Shown here piece after piece: positions 12,036-24,288 of a DNA stretch of 64,000 nucleotides (position 1 is its first letter; every line of letters begins with the position of its first letter). Below the pieces are notes generated by a model, which ran no database searches, was not told where the DNA came from, and saw only the letters and a program-made list of their open reading frames with translations. A program made the translations under genes and the position numbers. The DNA is from Combretum micranthum (taxonomy: Eukaryota > Streptophyta > Magnoliopsida > Myrtales > Combretaceae): contig JAMXBD010000111.1 of NCBI GenBank assembly GCA_024138025.1, positions 434,001-498,000 on the forward strand, in the 5' to 3' direction.

Positions 12036-12883
12036 GTAAATTCTATACATGAGATTAAATATCAGTATCATTCATCCAATCATGATATTTTGATTTTTTT
12101 GTCCTCTTTTCCTCTTTGAGCCATGGCTATAGTGTATTTGGATTGGGACAACGAGGTTAAACAAAACTAGCTTAAGTAATTTATGTTATCGTGTTGTGTT
12201 CACTTGCATTTGAATTGGTTTATACCCAAAAAAAACCTCAACGTGTGATCTAAGTCATTTATTATTTATGTATGAAACACTAAACCCTGCCTTGACTTGT
12301 TTGTACTGTGTCACTTATGGGCTATTTATCGATTAAAAAGTTATATATAATTTTATAAAATACTTAATACAAGGAAAAAAAAAGCAATGATAAATCATCT
12401 ACAATTAAAGTAGATATTCCACTAATAAAAATTTACATGAACTAATCATTGATATGCATGTTTATGGGTTGTTTCTAGTAACTGTTATTTTTAGAATAAC
12501 CATTAAAACCCATTTACTTGCAAGTATAAAGAGAGAGTAAGATAACTATTCCCAGTATATACTCCATTACTTTATTTACTTATAAAGTGGACATACAATT
12601 AATTAAATAACGTATAGTTCATGTATTTCATGCAACTTAGTATACAACTTGTGCACTGAGTCGTACACTACTAGGGAAGGGAAGGTTCGTGGTCCGAGAG
12701 GTACATGACCAAGTACAAGAGCTTGTGTACTAGTCATGCACTTTTAGTGATGAAAAGGTACAAAGGTCTAAGAGTTACATAACTTAGTATATGATCCTAT
12801 GCATCTCTAGGTTGAGACGACATCTACGTTGATGAGTTATATGACTTAGTGCATAAGCTCATGTAGTATTTGTGCACTAGTTT
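12036..12883. other. Intergenic sequence, nothing recognised
   Basis: No open frame or transposon motif is supported. A string of gtacatga / gcactagt motifs at 12650-12880 (for example tcgtacactactag, gtgtactagtcatgcac, gtgcactagtttc) gives weak internal repetition immediately left of the LTR at 12884. Confidence 0.35.
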
Positions 12884-13532
12884 CATAAGCCCCATTTTCT
12901 TAGCAAACCGAACTTAGTTTTGGAAATAAGAATTGGAAACAGAAACCCTAAAAGAATACCTAGGACTAGTATGGAACCTGAGAACCCTAAGTCCGGTGAT
13001 ACCGAGATCAAAACCCTGGAATAATAAAAATGAGTTAGCTTTAGAATATAGTCTTAAATTATATATCAAAACAAAAAAAAGATCATATTTTGGAAAAATT
13101 CATCTGTTTTGAATCCGATTGGGATCTTTTTCGAAAATTGATCCACGGGACTCGAAAATAGAAAAATATTCCATAGGACTCTTTACAGTCGAAATTTAAT
13201 GAGGAATTCAAAAAGATAATTATAAGAATTTTTTTGTTTATAAAAATTACAGTTATAGTCCTTTTTATTATTTTTCATTACTATCAGTACTTCAATTGTC
13301 TAATCTATTTTGTGATTTCTAATCATCACTATTCACCAAGTGCAACCACTCATACCCTATTCTTATATCCTTACAACCTATTCTTACAATCTTACATCAT
13401 ATTCCTTACAAATTTACTTTTCCAATACAATTTTTATTATTTAAATTACTTAATTTAATTCGAAATTTACACAACACAACTCAAAACATCTCTCTTCTCT
13501 CTCTCTCTCTCTCCCCTTAGCTCTAGAAACGC

Positions 13533-13590
<58 letters not shown>

Positions 13591-16546
13591 TTCTCTTCAA
13601 TTTTGTTTTATTTAATCACACAAACCCTAATCCCATTTCCTATATAAACCCCTTTATGCTTATCTTATTTCACTTTCTTTCTTTTTCACTAAACAAAACT
13701 CTTGCAAAATTTTTTTCTCTTAGCTCTCTCCCCCCTTTAGTTGCCATGAGCCTCCGCCCATACACACATATACGATATTTTTCTTCAATTTTCTAGCTTC
13801 AAACACTCTATAGGTAATAGATCTAAACTCTAACACAAATAAAACATGTAATAGCAAGATCATACATGTGTGGTTCCACCAAAATCCCCATGAGCTTTAT
13901 GCAAGGGATGTGGAAACACTTAAACATGATGTTCATGCCATCACAATGTGTGGATCTCTTGTTTTAAGTTATTATTTTGCTATATTCTTGTTGATATTTT
14001 GTTGATTTATCTTGCTACTAACATCATCCTCATAATGTTTTATCTTGCATTTCATGCATCTAACAACATCATCATACTAATCTAAGGCTTCCAATCTTGC
14101 ATTTGCATTCATAACATCAATATCATATATCTATTTTGTTTTAAGTATATAAATGCATAAAATTTTTGTTTTATGTGAATAAAGACTTGTAGTATATTGG
14201 TATTGATGAGGATGTTACCAAAAGCTCAAGATCTATTTTTGTTTCCATAAAAAAAAAAAATGATTTTTGAATATCGAATGGAAAGAGACATCCATTTTGA
14301 AAACCTATTTTCCAACTCAAAAATGAAGATTTTATATTAAAAATGAAGGGCTTCTGGAATAGATATCATAAATGAATAATTTTGATGAGTTAGATCTAGT
14401 TTTACTAAGAGATATTTTCAAAATAAAAAAAGTATACAAAAGTTAAGTTAGAACCTTGTTTCAAGTCCAACAAGAACATGAAATTCGTAACTTGGATGAG
14501 TTGCTAAGTAAATACCTATTTTCTAACCCCAAAACAAGAGTTTTATTAAAAAAATAAAAGCCTTAAGGAGTAGGTTTGATTAGGACATAATTTTAGAAAG
14601 ATCAAATGAGTTTTACCCAAGAAATAATCTCAAACACAAATCACAAAATTCGGATTTAGAAATGACCCATATTTAAACACCTATTTTCAAATTCCAAAAT
14701 GAGGATTTTAATGGAAAAATAGAAGCCTTACGGAATAGATGTAGTAAGGACTTAAGTATGGCAAGAACAAATGAATTTTATCAAAGAATATTCTAAAACA
14801 AAGGAAAAGTTCAACACATAAATCAAACTTTATTTTCATTCCCTATAATTTTTGTAAAATTCGTAATTAGGCAAGACCCCACTTAAACATCTATTTTCCA
14901 ACTCCTAAATGAAGAAATTTCTTAAAATAATGAGGGTGTTAGGAATATAGGTCATTAAGGCTTTATTTTAGTAAAACTAAAGATGATTTTTTAAGAAACA
15001 AAACTAGTTATTCTAAATCAAGTATTCTTGAAATTTTACAAAGTAAAAGTTTTCTAAAAATTCCTTTTAACCAAATATCATCAAGAACATACATATAGAT
15101 AGCTCATGACATGTCATTCATGATAATAACTTGTTGATATTGCATGTACGCTTAATATACTTGGTAGAAACAATGTAAATTTCACAAAACAATTTCGGAA
15201 ATATGATTTTTAGCTATTGATTAGAACTGATCCGAGATTTCCAAGACCTAAAAGTTTTCAAAACTTAGGAAGAACATTATAGATAGATAGATCTTTCGAA
15301 GTAGATAGAAATCGATCGCTTATTTGTGAAATTCTGAGTTAAAATGACTAAGTTATGGTCTTTTTAATTGGAATTTCCCCTAACTACGAAAATTACGAAC
15401 TTGAAAGTTTTTTTTTTTATAAGTTGAAATTAGTTATGGTTTGAAATACTCATTTAGGTATTTGTTTCGTTTAGGTGATTTCGAATAGGAGGATTCCTTA
15501 TCCCCGGGTTATTAGGAATAGAAACCGGTGACCATGGTTGAGTCAGTCATACTTCCCATTTACGATTCCTTATTGTGCTTGTAATTTATAGTTGCACTAG
15601 AATGATAGGCAAAGATAAAAATGAAAATGCATGATGGGTAATTATGGTATTATGTATGCTATCTTGATGTATTGAGAAAAATGTGCTAAGTATATCGAAA
15701 TCAGGTGATTAATTGATGTATGTCTATATGCCATGATTATGAGTGTTTGCAAATTGGTTGATCACATATTAAATTACATTAATGATTATTTAGATTAATA
15801 AGTAATATGGATATAATCACTTTACGATAGGGATGGTGCATTTAACCATGATTGTTTATCTGTGATCCATAAACGGTATGAATGAAATGGGTTGCCCGTG
15901 AGCCATGAAATAGAACAATAATTCAAAGTAGTATCACAGGATTAGTTAATCTACTAACTCCGAATGGAGAGCATAAATCCATTCAACATATGATTTCCGG
16001 TTGATCATATGTCTTGTATGCCCATGTTGTTGTTGCATTTCATATGGATGCTTAAATCAACTTGATGGTATGACATTGTTGGATACTATATTTGGAAGTA
16101 TTTGCTCACTAAGTTAACGTAGCTTATACCCTCATAGCTTCTTTTGTTGCAGCTTCATACCAGTGGTTGCGTCCCATGAATTGGCCAACTTAGATAAAGC
16201 AGGAATAGGATTTTCACCTAGAAGTTTATGTTTAGCTTTTATATAAACTTCCATAGGAAATCTTAAACATTCGAGTTGATGTCAAAAACTATTACCTGAA
16301 CTTAATATTCTTTTGCAGGGGAATGCTCTTTAGTTTTTGTAAATGATCCTGAATATCTATGGTTTGTATTTTGATGCTATTTCTATCAAATTAAACTATT
16401 TATCTTCAGTTGCGCAAGTATTCTATTATCGTAAGGGAACGCCTTGCATCTAAAGCAAGATTTCTGAATGACTGTGGTAGTGATTCCTAAGTCTAGTATT
16501 GCATGCGGCGGGCTGTTACGTTTAGGGTACTCTTTTGGGCATGACA
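12884..16546 (+). mobile_element. 5' LTR of a family-1 Ty3/gypsy element
   Basis: The start CATAAGCCCC aligns with TGTAAGCCCC of the LTR at 1553, so the terminal TG appears mutated. The end is GGGCATGACA at 16546, about 3.66 kb. A TATA box lies at 13641-13648. Unlike the two solo copies it is followed by a primer-binding site (16555-16568) and gag, so it is a genuine 5' LTR and shows the whole family to be retrotransposon LTRs. No matching 3' LTR is visible, because the downstream element is truncated and joined to other retrotransposon sequence near 18970. A 57-base C run sits upstream of the TATA box. Confidence 0.82.
13534..13590. repeat. 57-base poly-C tract
   Basis: An uninterrupted run of C on the plus strand lies about 50 bases upstream of the LTR TATA box. 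The sister LTR has only a short GGCGCCCC at the equivalent place (near 2160), so the run expanded in this copy. It could also be mis-sized in assembly. The complementary G run could form quadruplex structures. Confidence 0.9.
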
Positions 16547-16554
16547 GTTTAAGT

Positions 16555-16568
16555 TGGTATTAGAGCAG
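16555..16568 (+). promoter_or_regulatory. Retrotransposon primer-binding site (initiator tRNA-Met)
   Basis: TGGTATTAGAGCAG lies 8 bases after the LTR end. It matches the canonical TGGTATCAGAGC complement of the initiator tRNA-Met 3' end with one C-to-T change. Such sites prime minus-strand cDNA synthesis in gypsy and copia elements. Confidence 0.8.
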
Positions 16569-17133
16569 CAAAAATAAAGCATGGCGATAGAATTTAAAAG
16601 ATGAAGGTGTGTAAATAATTAAATCTTAGGGTAGGAAGGGAGTTAAAATTATAAATTAACTAGAAATCTTTCCCTAGTATAGGTTTGTCGAGTGACATAG
16701 ATTACATGTTTCATGAGCATAATGTAAATGAAAAACTCGACCGAATGTAAGACCTTGATAATATTTGACGGAATTTATATGTACTTGTTTTAAAAAAGAA
16801 TCTTACGTTTTCTTAACAAAATATATGAACAAAAAATTTAGAATACAACTAAGTAAGAAAGCATGCGCACCATATCCTACGAGATGCATGAACATCATTG
16901 CATCCATTGCATCCTTATGATTCACTTCTTTTTCGCTTGATTCCATAATTTGAGTTATGACTTGAACTCTACAATTTAGACTCGTAAATTTAGAATTTCA
17001 TGGCTTGGATTTCATGTTTTGAATTTTATAATAATTCATTGAAGTTTTATTTGATTATTTGATTTCCGCAATTTCCAAAATAAGCCTTTGAGATACAACT
17101 TAAGGAAAACCTTACAACTTACGTAATAAATGT

Positions 17134-18974
17134 ATAAACAGCAGACCCTGGAGAAATCGTAGTCATGAACTAGAAGATTCCCTAGTAGAAGCAAATAACG
17201 ATAATCAACCCACTATACCCCAGCATAATCAACAAGGGATAGCACCCCAGAACCCACAAATGGATATAATGAATGCGATTGGAAAGTTAGCTCACCTTCT
17301 AAACACCTTCATCCAGAACCAAAATCAAAACCAAAACCAAAATCCAAACCAAGGCCAAAGTGTGCAAAATTCCGTCCCACCACTACCCATGGATTATCGT
17401 GAAGTAACTACTGAAGCTTCGACACCACTTGAGGGGCATTCTTATAATGCACCACCACCACCACCACACCGCCACCTTACCAAAGACCTCAACGAAGCTC
17501 TCTACCAGATTTCATAAAGAGTGATAAGTGTCCTAACACCCTTATTGTTGGTGTATTATTGAGCATATTTCATATGTTGTTTAATTAATTTATTGAAGAA
17601 AAGGATTGTTATTAAACTAATTTTGTGTTTTAGGAATAATCATGGAACAATTAGGCTTTTCAAAGGATTATTAATGAAAGAAGCCAAGATTTTGGAGAGC
17701 TTTGGAGCCTTTTGTGGAGTTGCTGGCCATACACTAGTATTTTTATACTATTAGCGTACTTTTGGAGGAGAAAAATTGAAGCAAAAATTCGAAATTCTAA
17801 GATACACGACCCTACATACACCAGTTGTGTACATGTGCCAAAAAAGGAAAAACGCGCGAAGTTAGTGAGTACACTATCCCGACGTACACGGGTCGTGTAG
17901 GGGTCGTGTACATACTAATATATATATACCCGCGCCCTGTCTTGAAATAAAAAATTTTCATTCGCTCGTATTTCCATCCAAAAACCCTAGAACTCATTTT
18001 GGAGAGCTTTTCGGAGAAGAATTCGTGCTATAACTTGGAGATACACAACAATCACTTCTACAAAAAGGTTTTATCATCATGATATTTTCTCTTTCTTCCA
18101 TTGTATTTATTGTTGTTGTTAATCTCTTCATGGAAGAGTAGTTGTGTATGCCCTAGGTTTTAAGAAATCATAGCCTTTATGTATCGACTTGTTTATTAAT
18201 TGAATGAAGTTTGATTTTGAGTTTGCTTCATGATTTATATTGTTGTTTGTGATGATTTTAGGCTTAAGTTATTACAAACTTGATTCTTGTTAATTTGAAA
18301 GAAGATTTCAATTAATGGTTTTGATCTCTCATGGGCAAAGAAGTTGGGTAATCTACCTAAAATAGGGTTTTTCTAACTTTCTATCAATTATGGTTCATAA
18401 TCTTCATGCTATTCTAATTTAATAATTGTGAAGGAAGAAATTCCCACTTTTGCAATTAAGGTTAGGGGTTAATTAACTTGAAGAGAGTAATTAATCTAAT
18501 TGAGAAACCTGATAATTCAAGATCAAGTTTCATTCAATTGAATCTATCTTTAAAGATGAAGGGGGCTAGGGTTGATCACAACTAAGGGCATTATTTGTGA
18601 ATTGATTTATCTTGAGAAATTTGTGCATATCTTTCATATAAGGTTTTTGGACTTGCTTTTAATTAGAATTAGTAGAAATTTTAGTATTTATCTCACATTT
18701 GATTTGGCTAGATAATAGTTAACGGGTTATTACTAGTAGCTGCACATAGATCCCTAGGATGATATCCGAGTTAATTTCTATATTACACGATAGGTGCATT
18801 GCCTTGTATGGGTCTATAATTAATGAGGTTATAAATTTATATCTTAATGATCTAACACATCAAAGAATAATCGGTATTTCGACGGAGCCTTTGGCAAACC
18901 TGATGAAGCTAAGGACTGGTTGGCTCAAATCGAGAGATCTTTTGCAGCTTATGAGGTTCTACCTTACCTTTAGT
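17134..18974 (+). pseudogene. gag remnant of the family-1 element, split by an inserted LTR
   Basis: An open frame from 17134 to 17517 encodes a polar N-terminal region with a QNQNQNQN stretch (near 17310-17340) and a proline run. The probable start codon reads ATA at 17134-17136, and the first in-frame ATG is only at 17260. A frame change occurs around the (CCA)n run at 17449-17466. After the inserted LTR (17522-18862), the gag core resumes at 18868 with FDGAFGKPDEAKDWLAQIER, a typical retrotransposon gag motif, and ends at a stop near 18974. The flanking halves line up once the insertion and one 5-base duplication are removed. It is clearly dead: lost start, frameshift, insertion and truncation. 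Capsid C-terminus, zinc knuckle, protease and reverse transcriptase are absent. Confidence 0.75.
17522..18862 (+). mobile_element. Athila/Tat-type solo LTR inside the gag remnant
   Basis: Begins TGATAAGTGTCC and ends AACACATCA, 1,341 bases, flanked by aagag (17517-17521) and aagaa (18863-18867), a target duplication with one mismatch. It contains a TATA run at about 17918-17930 and a leader with CCAAAAACCCTAG. Near its end is the block ccctaggatgatatccgag / cgataggtgcattgcc, which recurs as cgataggtacactttcttg in the Athila-type LTR near 55.3 kb. The upstream part holds TACACGACCC / GGGTCGTGTA motifs (17805-17915). No coding sequence or primer site adjoins, so it is a solo LTR. Superfamily by resemblance only. 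Confidence 0.78.
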
Positions 18975-18984
18975 TGGACTGTGG

Positions 18985-19486
18985 GACTTACATGCTTAGA
19001 TACATTGAATTCGCATATAACTGCACTGCTCACTCTACTATAGGTTTTTCACCATTTGAGATTGTTTATGGTTTTAATCCACTAATGCCTTTAGATTTAT
19101 TGCCTTTGCCAGTTAATGTCAGAACTAGTTAAGATGGAAAGAAAAAAGTAGAAACTGTAAAGAAATTGCATGAATAGGTGCACCAACGAATTGAAAAGAG
19201 GAATGAGCAATATGCTCAACAAGCAAAGAAAGGTAGAAAGAAATTTATCATTGAACCAGGTGATTGGGTGTGGGTACACTTAAGGAAGGAGAGATGTCCA
19301 TCTCAAAGGAAGTCAAAGCTAGATTCTCGAGGTGATGGACCATTTCAAGTGGTCGAGAAGATAAATGACAACATCTATAAATTAGATTTACAAGGTGACT
19401 ACAATGTGAGTGCTACATTTAACATTTCTAACTTTAGTCCTTTTAATGTAGGTGAATTTGATTCGAGGACGAATCATTTCAAATAG
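18985..19486 (+). pseudogene. CRM-like chromovirus integrase C-terminus
   Basis: The frame reads through the end of the integrase core ([20 protein letters not shown], then [14 protein letters not shown]) and the basic C-terminal domain (EPGDWVWVHLRKERCPSQ, then RGDGPFQVVEKINDN) to FDSRTNHFK and a stop at 19484-19486. The [12 protein letters not shown] and GDGPF-V---INDN blocks are characteristic of CRM-type chromoviruses; I judge this from memory. At least two in-frame stops occur near 19130 and 19175. A degraded tail follows to about 19690 with an ITQNRVKKL motif. It starts abruptly next to the gag remnant of a different element, so the two are fused by deletion or recombination. Confidence 0.72.
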
Positions 19487-19689
19487 AGAGGGAATGATGA
19501 AGGCACTATCGTACTAAGCTCGCCACAACAACTTCAAGTACCTGAAGGAATGATTACTCAAAATAGAGTCAAGAAGCTTCGGGAAGTGTTCTAAGGATTT
19601 GCGCAAAAGTTTATTGAAGATTACTTAAAGCTCACCAATGTCGATTTGGAACCAGAAATGAAGACATTTACTGTTGTTTTTGCAACTTA

Positions 19690-20440
19690 GAAGGAAAATG
19701 TAACGCAACAATTGGAACCAGACCAATACTAGCTTAAAAGCTACCAGCCTACAATTAAAAGCTGCCGGCCTTAAATTCAGCACTGCCAGCTTTCTTCACG
19801 AAAATGCTATCCTCTAACAAGTCATACGACAACATCCAATATCGCAAGCTTTCTCCACTTACACTACCGGCTTTGGCTATATACACTGCTAGCCTTACAC
19901 TAGCCTTGAAGATGTATTGAATCATAAATTTAAAGGCCACTTTAAAGGACACTAGTTTTGTTCATTTAGGCTGCCAGCTTACTATTTTAAGCCGCCAGCT
20001 TATATTAGCTAGCAATTATATTTCTTATTGTAACTTTTGGGTTTCCTTTGTATTATTAGATATAGGTCTCCGTAGTAGTCTTGAAGAACATATAACTTTT
20101 GATATTGAAATCAAATTGAGAGGAATTCTTCTCTTTCAATTCTTTTGAGAGCTTGTGAATTCTTGAAGAATTGATATTCTTGTTGCATTTTTCGTTATAC
20201 CAAGATTCTTGTTCGGTATTTCCTATAGGGTTGAGATTTCTATATCAAGGTTCTTAGGATTCTTCAATCAATGGGTTAAGGTCTTTTTTATCAACCCATA
20301 CCAAGGTTCGTGGAATTCTCAGATCTAGGGTCAAGTTCAACTATACCACTGACTGTTTTTTTGGATATTTCATTGGGTTAAGGTCCACAATTCGATTCTT
20401 AGAGTTTAAGCAATTGCAAATCCATGCTAAGCATGCATCA
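19690..20440 (+). mobile_element. Probable 3' LTR remnant of the CRM-like element
   Basis: It follows the integrase tail. Between 19740 and 20010 the motif GC(T/C)GCC(A/G)GC(C/T)TT recurs at least five times in diverged form. Beyond it lies a T-rich leader-like stretch in which ccaagattcttg / tcaaggttcttag motifs recur. The same kind of sub-repeat precedes the LTR remnant at 11.35 kb. I could not place exact ends. Confidence 0.4.
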
Positions 20441-22676
20441 CATCTTCAAGAATACAAAAATCTCCACATAAGAAGTTAATTTAGTGTCTTACCTTGCTAT
20501 AGAGTGTAGTTCTCTGCTTGTTTCAGCTGGATAGAGGATTCAAGACTCTAAAAAAACTCCAAGAGTTGAATTTGGCTACCAAAACATGTACCACATGCCC
20601 AAATTAGTTTTCATGATTAGGAAGTTATAAAACTCATGTTATGACTCTTTAAAATACCATCCTTACATTACTACGAATTTCGTTGGCATTGTGAAGCTTC
20701 ATCTTCTTTTAACACTTCCTCATTCTCCACATTTCTTAGAGTAAAACATATAATATTAGCTTATTATTGTTAATCTAGCTTAATTCATGCTAAGTTTAAG
20801 GTTAGAGTTTAGGGTTTTAAAGAACTACCTGAAGCTTTGGGAAGAACATTAGAAAATGAAAAGCAAAAATTAGAAAATAATATATACATCTATATATATA
20901 TATATGTGCGTGTGTATGTATGGAAGGAAAAAGGGAATGCTTGGGTTTTAGAATGGAAAGATGCTCTTTTTAGATTGTGCCACATGGCAAAACCTGAAGC
21001 ATGACAAAACCTGAAGCGTCCAAAAATCCTTATGTAAAAGCTTGGCTAGTTTATGTTTTAAACTTTAAGATAACTGTGGTTTATAACTTATTTATTTAAC
21101 TAAACCTGTTATTACCATTTTATCAAATTTCTAGTATTTAAAATTCCCCTAGTTTGGGGTTAAGGGCGAATTGGTAAATTTTAAAAAAATAATTAGGCTC
21201 TAAGAGCATTGTTTGAGTTCAATTTGACTTCAATTGTAATATGATTGATATTTGGATTATTCCACTACCAATTATACCACTACATATATGAAGTGAGCAA
21301 AACATGTTGATTAAAAAAGATTATTTCAACAAAACCAGTACAAAAAATTGGCTTTTAGAGATATAAATTCCGTAGTAGAAAATTAATAAAATAACTTATA
21401 GTTCTACGGATAGAAGAAGAGTTATGACCCTACACTTAAGCCTTGCTTGTCCTTAAGCAAGAAGCTAATAGAAATATTTGAAAACATCTGGCAATTATGG
21501 TGTTACTCCTTTAGTGCTGGAATTGAAGGATTTCATTCAATCCACACTGAAATGGTTCATCTTCTAGGCAAAAATTACAAAGATAATCATAATAAGTTAG
21601 TGTTTTATCCTCATCATTTGAATTAGATTTCTAAATAAAGAAGTAAACGTATAACCAAAAGTCAAAACAAAGAATATTCATGTACTTTCTCTCTTATTTG
21701 TTTATCTTAATTCAATTATTACCACAATCTTAAGTTAAATCTCTTAGTGAAATCATAGACATCAACCTACCCCCTGACTTTCTCTCCTTTATTGTTCTCC
21801 TTTCCTTCTTCTTTAAGTTCAGTTTCTAAAGAATTTCACAACCCATGTAACAAATTTTTAGTCGATAATCCCTAGCTCATCACTCAAGTTAACAGACGTT
21901 GTTCCCTAAAAAGGGTGTCCCATGGACTTACTCATTCGAGTCACAAAATTCACTGAACTTTTTGTTTTTGAGCAATTTAAATGTTGAAGTGTAATCTTTG
22001 GTCAGTCGATCCCAGGCCAAATGACCTTAGGTGACCAGGTTTTAATGAAACCCCTTCAAACCTCAAACACTACAACATCCCTCTTTTTATTTTAATTATT
22101 TTAAGAAGAAAATCAATAAAATTGGAGAGATCATCAAGTGATAAGTATCATTTGAACTTTACACTAATGATTCATTTCAATTATTCTCTATATGCTAATT
22201 GATGGCAAAAGTAAATATTGAGAATAACCCTGAACATCTTAAACTTATAGTCATATGCTACTAAAATGCAGAATTCCAAATTAAATAGTGAGTAAAACTG
22301 CCCCATCATGATCTCACATTGTTACCATTACCCTAGAAACATTACCCACTTCAAAACATCTTAAACTGGATAACCTTCATTATTCCAGCACTTTTGAAAA
22401 ATTCTTTTAACCGGCAAAACAAAATAACACCAAACCAAAACAACTTGCCTCAAATGATAAGTAAATTTGATAGACAATTGTTATCAACATTCAATTCAGT
22501 AAACTCTGTCTAGCATGCTTGCATGCTTCCTTCCTCATACTTATTGGAGACATTATCCCCAATGTCTCAACAAACAACACAATCATATGAAAAAGGAAAA
22601 CAAAACAAAAGAGCAAAAGAACTTGACTCCCCTATGGTGTGCAGTTGGACTTGTTACTGGGCTTGCACGGGCGTGT
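20441..22676. other. AT-rich sequence, probably old retrotransposon interior
   Basis: No gene is supported. A block near 21424-21470 reads on the minus strand as cttgcttaaggacaagcaag followed by aagtgtaggg. This resembles the stretch just before the 3' LTR (polypurine tract) of Athila/Tat elements, so the region may be the 3' part of the minus-strand element whose LTR is at 23345-24979. No downstream 3' LTR matching that LTR was recognised. A (TA)n tract lies near 20890-20905. Confidence 0.35.
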
Positions 22677-22961
22677 AATGCCTTTTGGGAAAAGTTACAA
22701 CTCTTCCATATGCCTTCTAGGAAAAGTCACAACTTTTCAGTATAGCCCTTTGAAAAAAGTCACATTGTTTCATATATAAGAAACATGTCCCTTCACATAT
22801 ATATTAAGAAGAATTATGACTTTTCAAAAAATAATAATGCCTTTTGGGAAGAGTTACAACTCTTCTATATACCCCTTCAAGAAAAGTTACATTGTTTCAT
22901 ATACAAGAAACATGTCCCTTCGCATATATATTTAGACGAATTATGACTTTTCAAAAATGAA
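22677..22961. repeat. Imperfect tandem duplication, unit about 159 bp
   Basis: Copy 1 (22677-22835) starts aatgccttttgggaaaagtt. Copy 2 (22836 to about 22961) starts aatgccttttgggaagagtt and is shorter through an internal deletion of about 35 bases. Both include gtttcatat-caagaaacatgtccctt-like text and gaattatgacttttcaaaaa. The unit itself contains repeats of a(a/g)agt(t/c)aca. Confidence 0.8.
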
Positions 22962-23312
22962 ACATCACATCCCTTCATGGGTGCCAACCAACAATGTGTG
23001 ATGACTTTTCCCCACACTTAAACTCCTTGAACTTTCCTAACATTAATCCATAAAACAATCATCCATGCCTTCTGATTGGTGTTCCTATAATTACCACAAC
23101 TCAACAAGATAGATCAATTCACATAAAATAATACAACAATTTAAACCAAACTATACAAGCAAACACATATAAAGACTTATAAATCACACAAAAGAACATC
23201 TAACTTCACAAACATATATAACATAGTATTGAATAAAATAGCGATAACAATGGAACAACAACAAATGTTGTGACTAGATTAATGAGCCTCTGGTTTTCCT
23301 AATGATGTCGTT
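22962..23312 (-). other. Leader region of a minus-strand Athila/Tat-type element
   Basis: This lies between a primer-binding site (23313-23329, minus) and the tandem duplication. It is AT-rich and non-coding in all frames. On the minus strand it includes ttaagtgtggggaaaagtc near 23000-23025. Confidence 0.4.
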
Positions 23313-23329
23313 CTCCGGCAACAGCGCTA
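23313..23329 (-). promoter_or_regulatory. Retrotransposon primer-binding site (Athila/Tat type)
   Basis: The minus strand reads TAGCGCTGTTGCCGGAG, close to the TGGCGCCGTTGCCGGGG primer site of Athila/Tat elements (usually assigned to tRNA-Asp). It lies just downstream, on that strand, of LTR-like sequence. Confidence 0.72.
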
Positions 23330-23344
23330 AAAACTTGATGGTCT

Positions 23345-24250
23345 ATTTCTCTAATTGAGTGACCGAGTTTTAAATTTATAATCCTATATTTCCTTTTCCA
23401 AAACACGGTCAAAGCTAGGCAAGTGCACCTGTCGTTATGTAGTCTAGGATTAAGCATAGGGTCGTCTCCTATAGGGAACAAAATAAACACTAGTACTAAC
23501 TTTCTTCTCATTATCTAGCCTAAAATAAGTCATATTTTAATGATAGTATTGAATTACTAATTATTATTGATTAACCAAAGATGTAAATACACTTATTAAC
23601 ACATAACAATGTAATGCAAACATAAAACAGGCCTACAAATCATGACTAACATGTAGTTTCACACCATTAATATATTTTTATTAGTCTTAATTGTGGAATT
23701 CAATAGGTTACCTTAAAGTCTTTCTCCAGACCAGTAAGGCCTAATCTTGATTTTATCTACCGGAATCTCTTCCTATGCTAATAGCTAATCAATGACCACA
23801 TTAAGTTCAAGAATTTCAAAGAAAATTGCAGAAGATTTCACCATCTTATCTCTAAGACTATGAGCAATCTCTTTCAATTGTCTATATCTATTCACTTTGA
23901 TGATTTCTCAATCTATCCAAGTGAAATTTGGCAAAAGTCCATGCCGTGCACTACATAAACTAATACTTTATATGTCCTACCACTGAAATTAAGAAGTCCA
24001 ATAAAAATATTATGAATTTAACACATTTCTATATAGGGAATCATGAAATTTGCAAAATACAATACAATAGACATTAACAAAACACGATAAGATCGAGATG
24101 AGAGATAGAAAGACAAAACCCATTTCTTCCATTTATGAATTTGTTTGAGAATTGTCTACAACAATACATTGAAGATCCTTCACTAGTCTCTCTTGAGTTC
24201 CATAGATGAATCATCATAAATACAACACTCACACATCATTTACACTTACA

Positions 24251-24288
<38 letters not shown>

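Noticed and set aside
18759..19043. 94-residue open frame across the LTR/gag junction
   Set aside because: It reads the gag motif in the wrong frame; the real gag and integrase blocks are in another frame.
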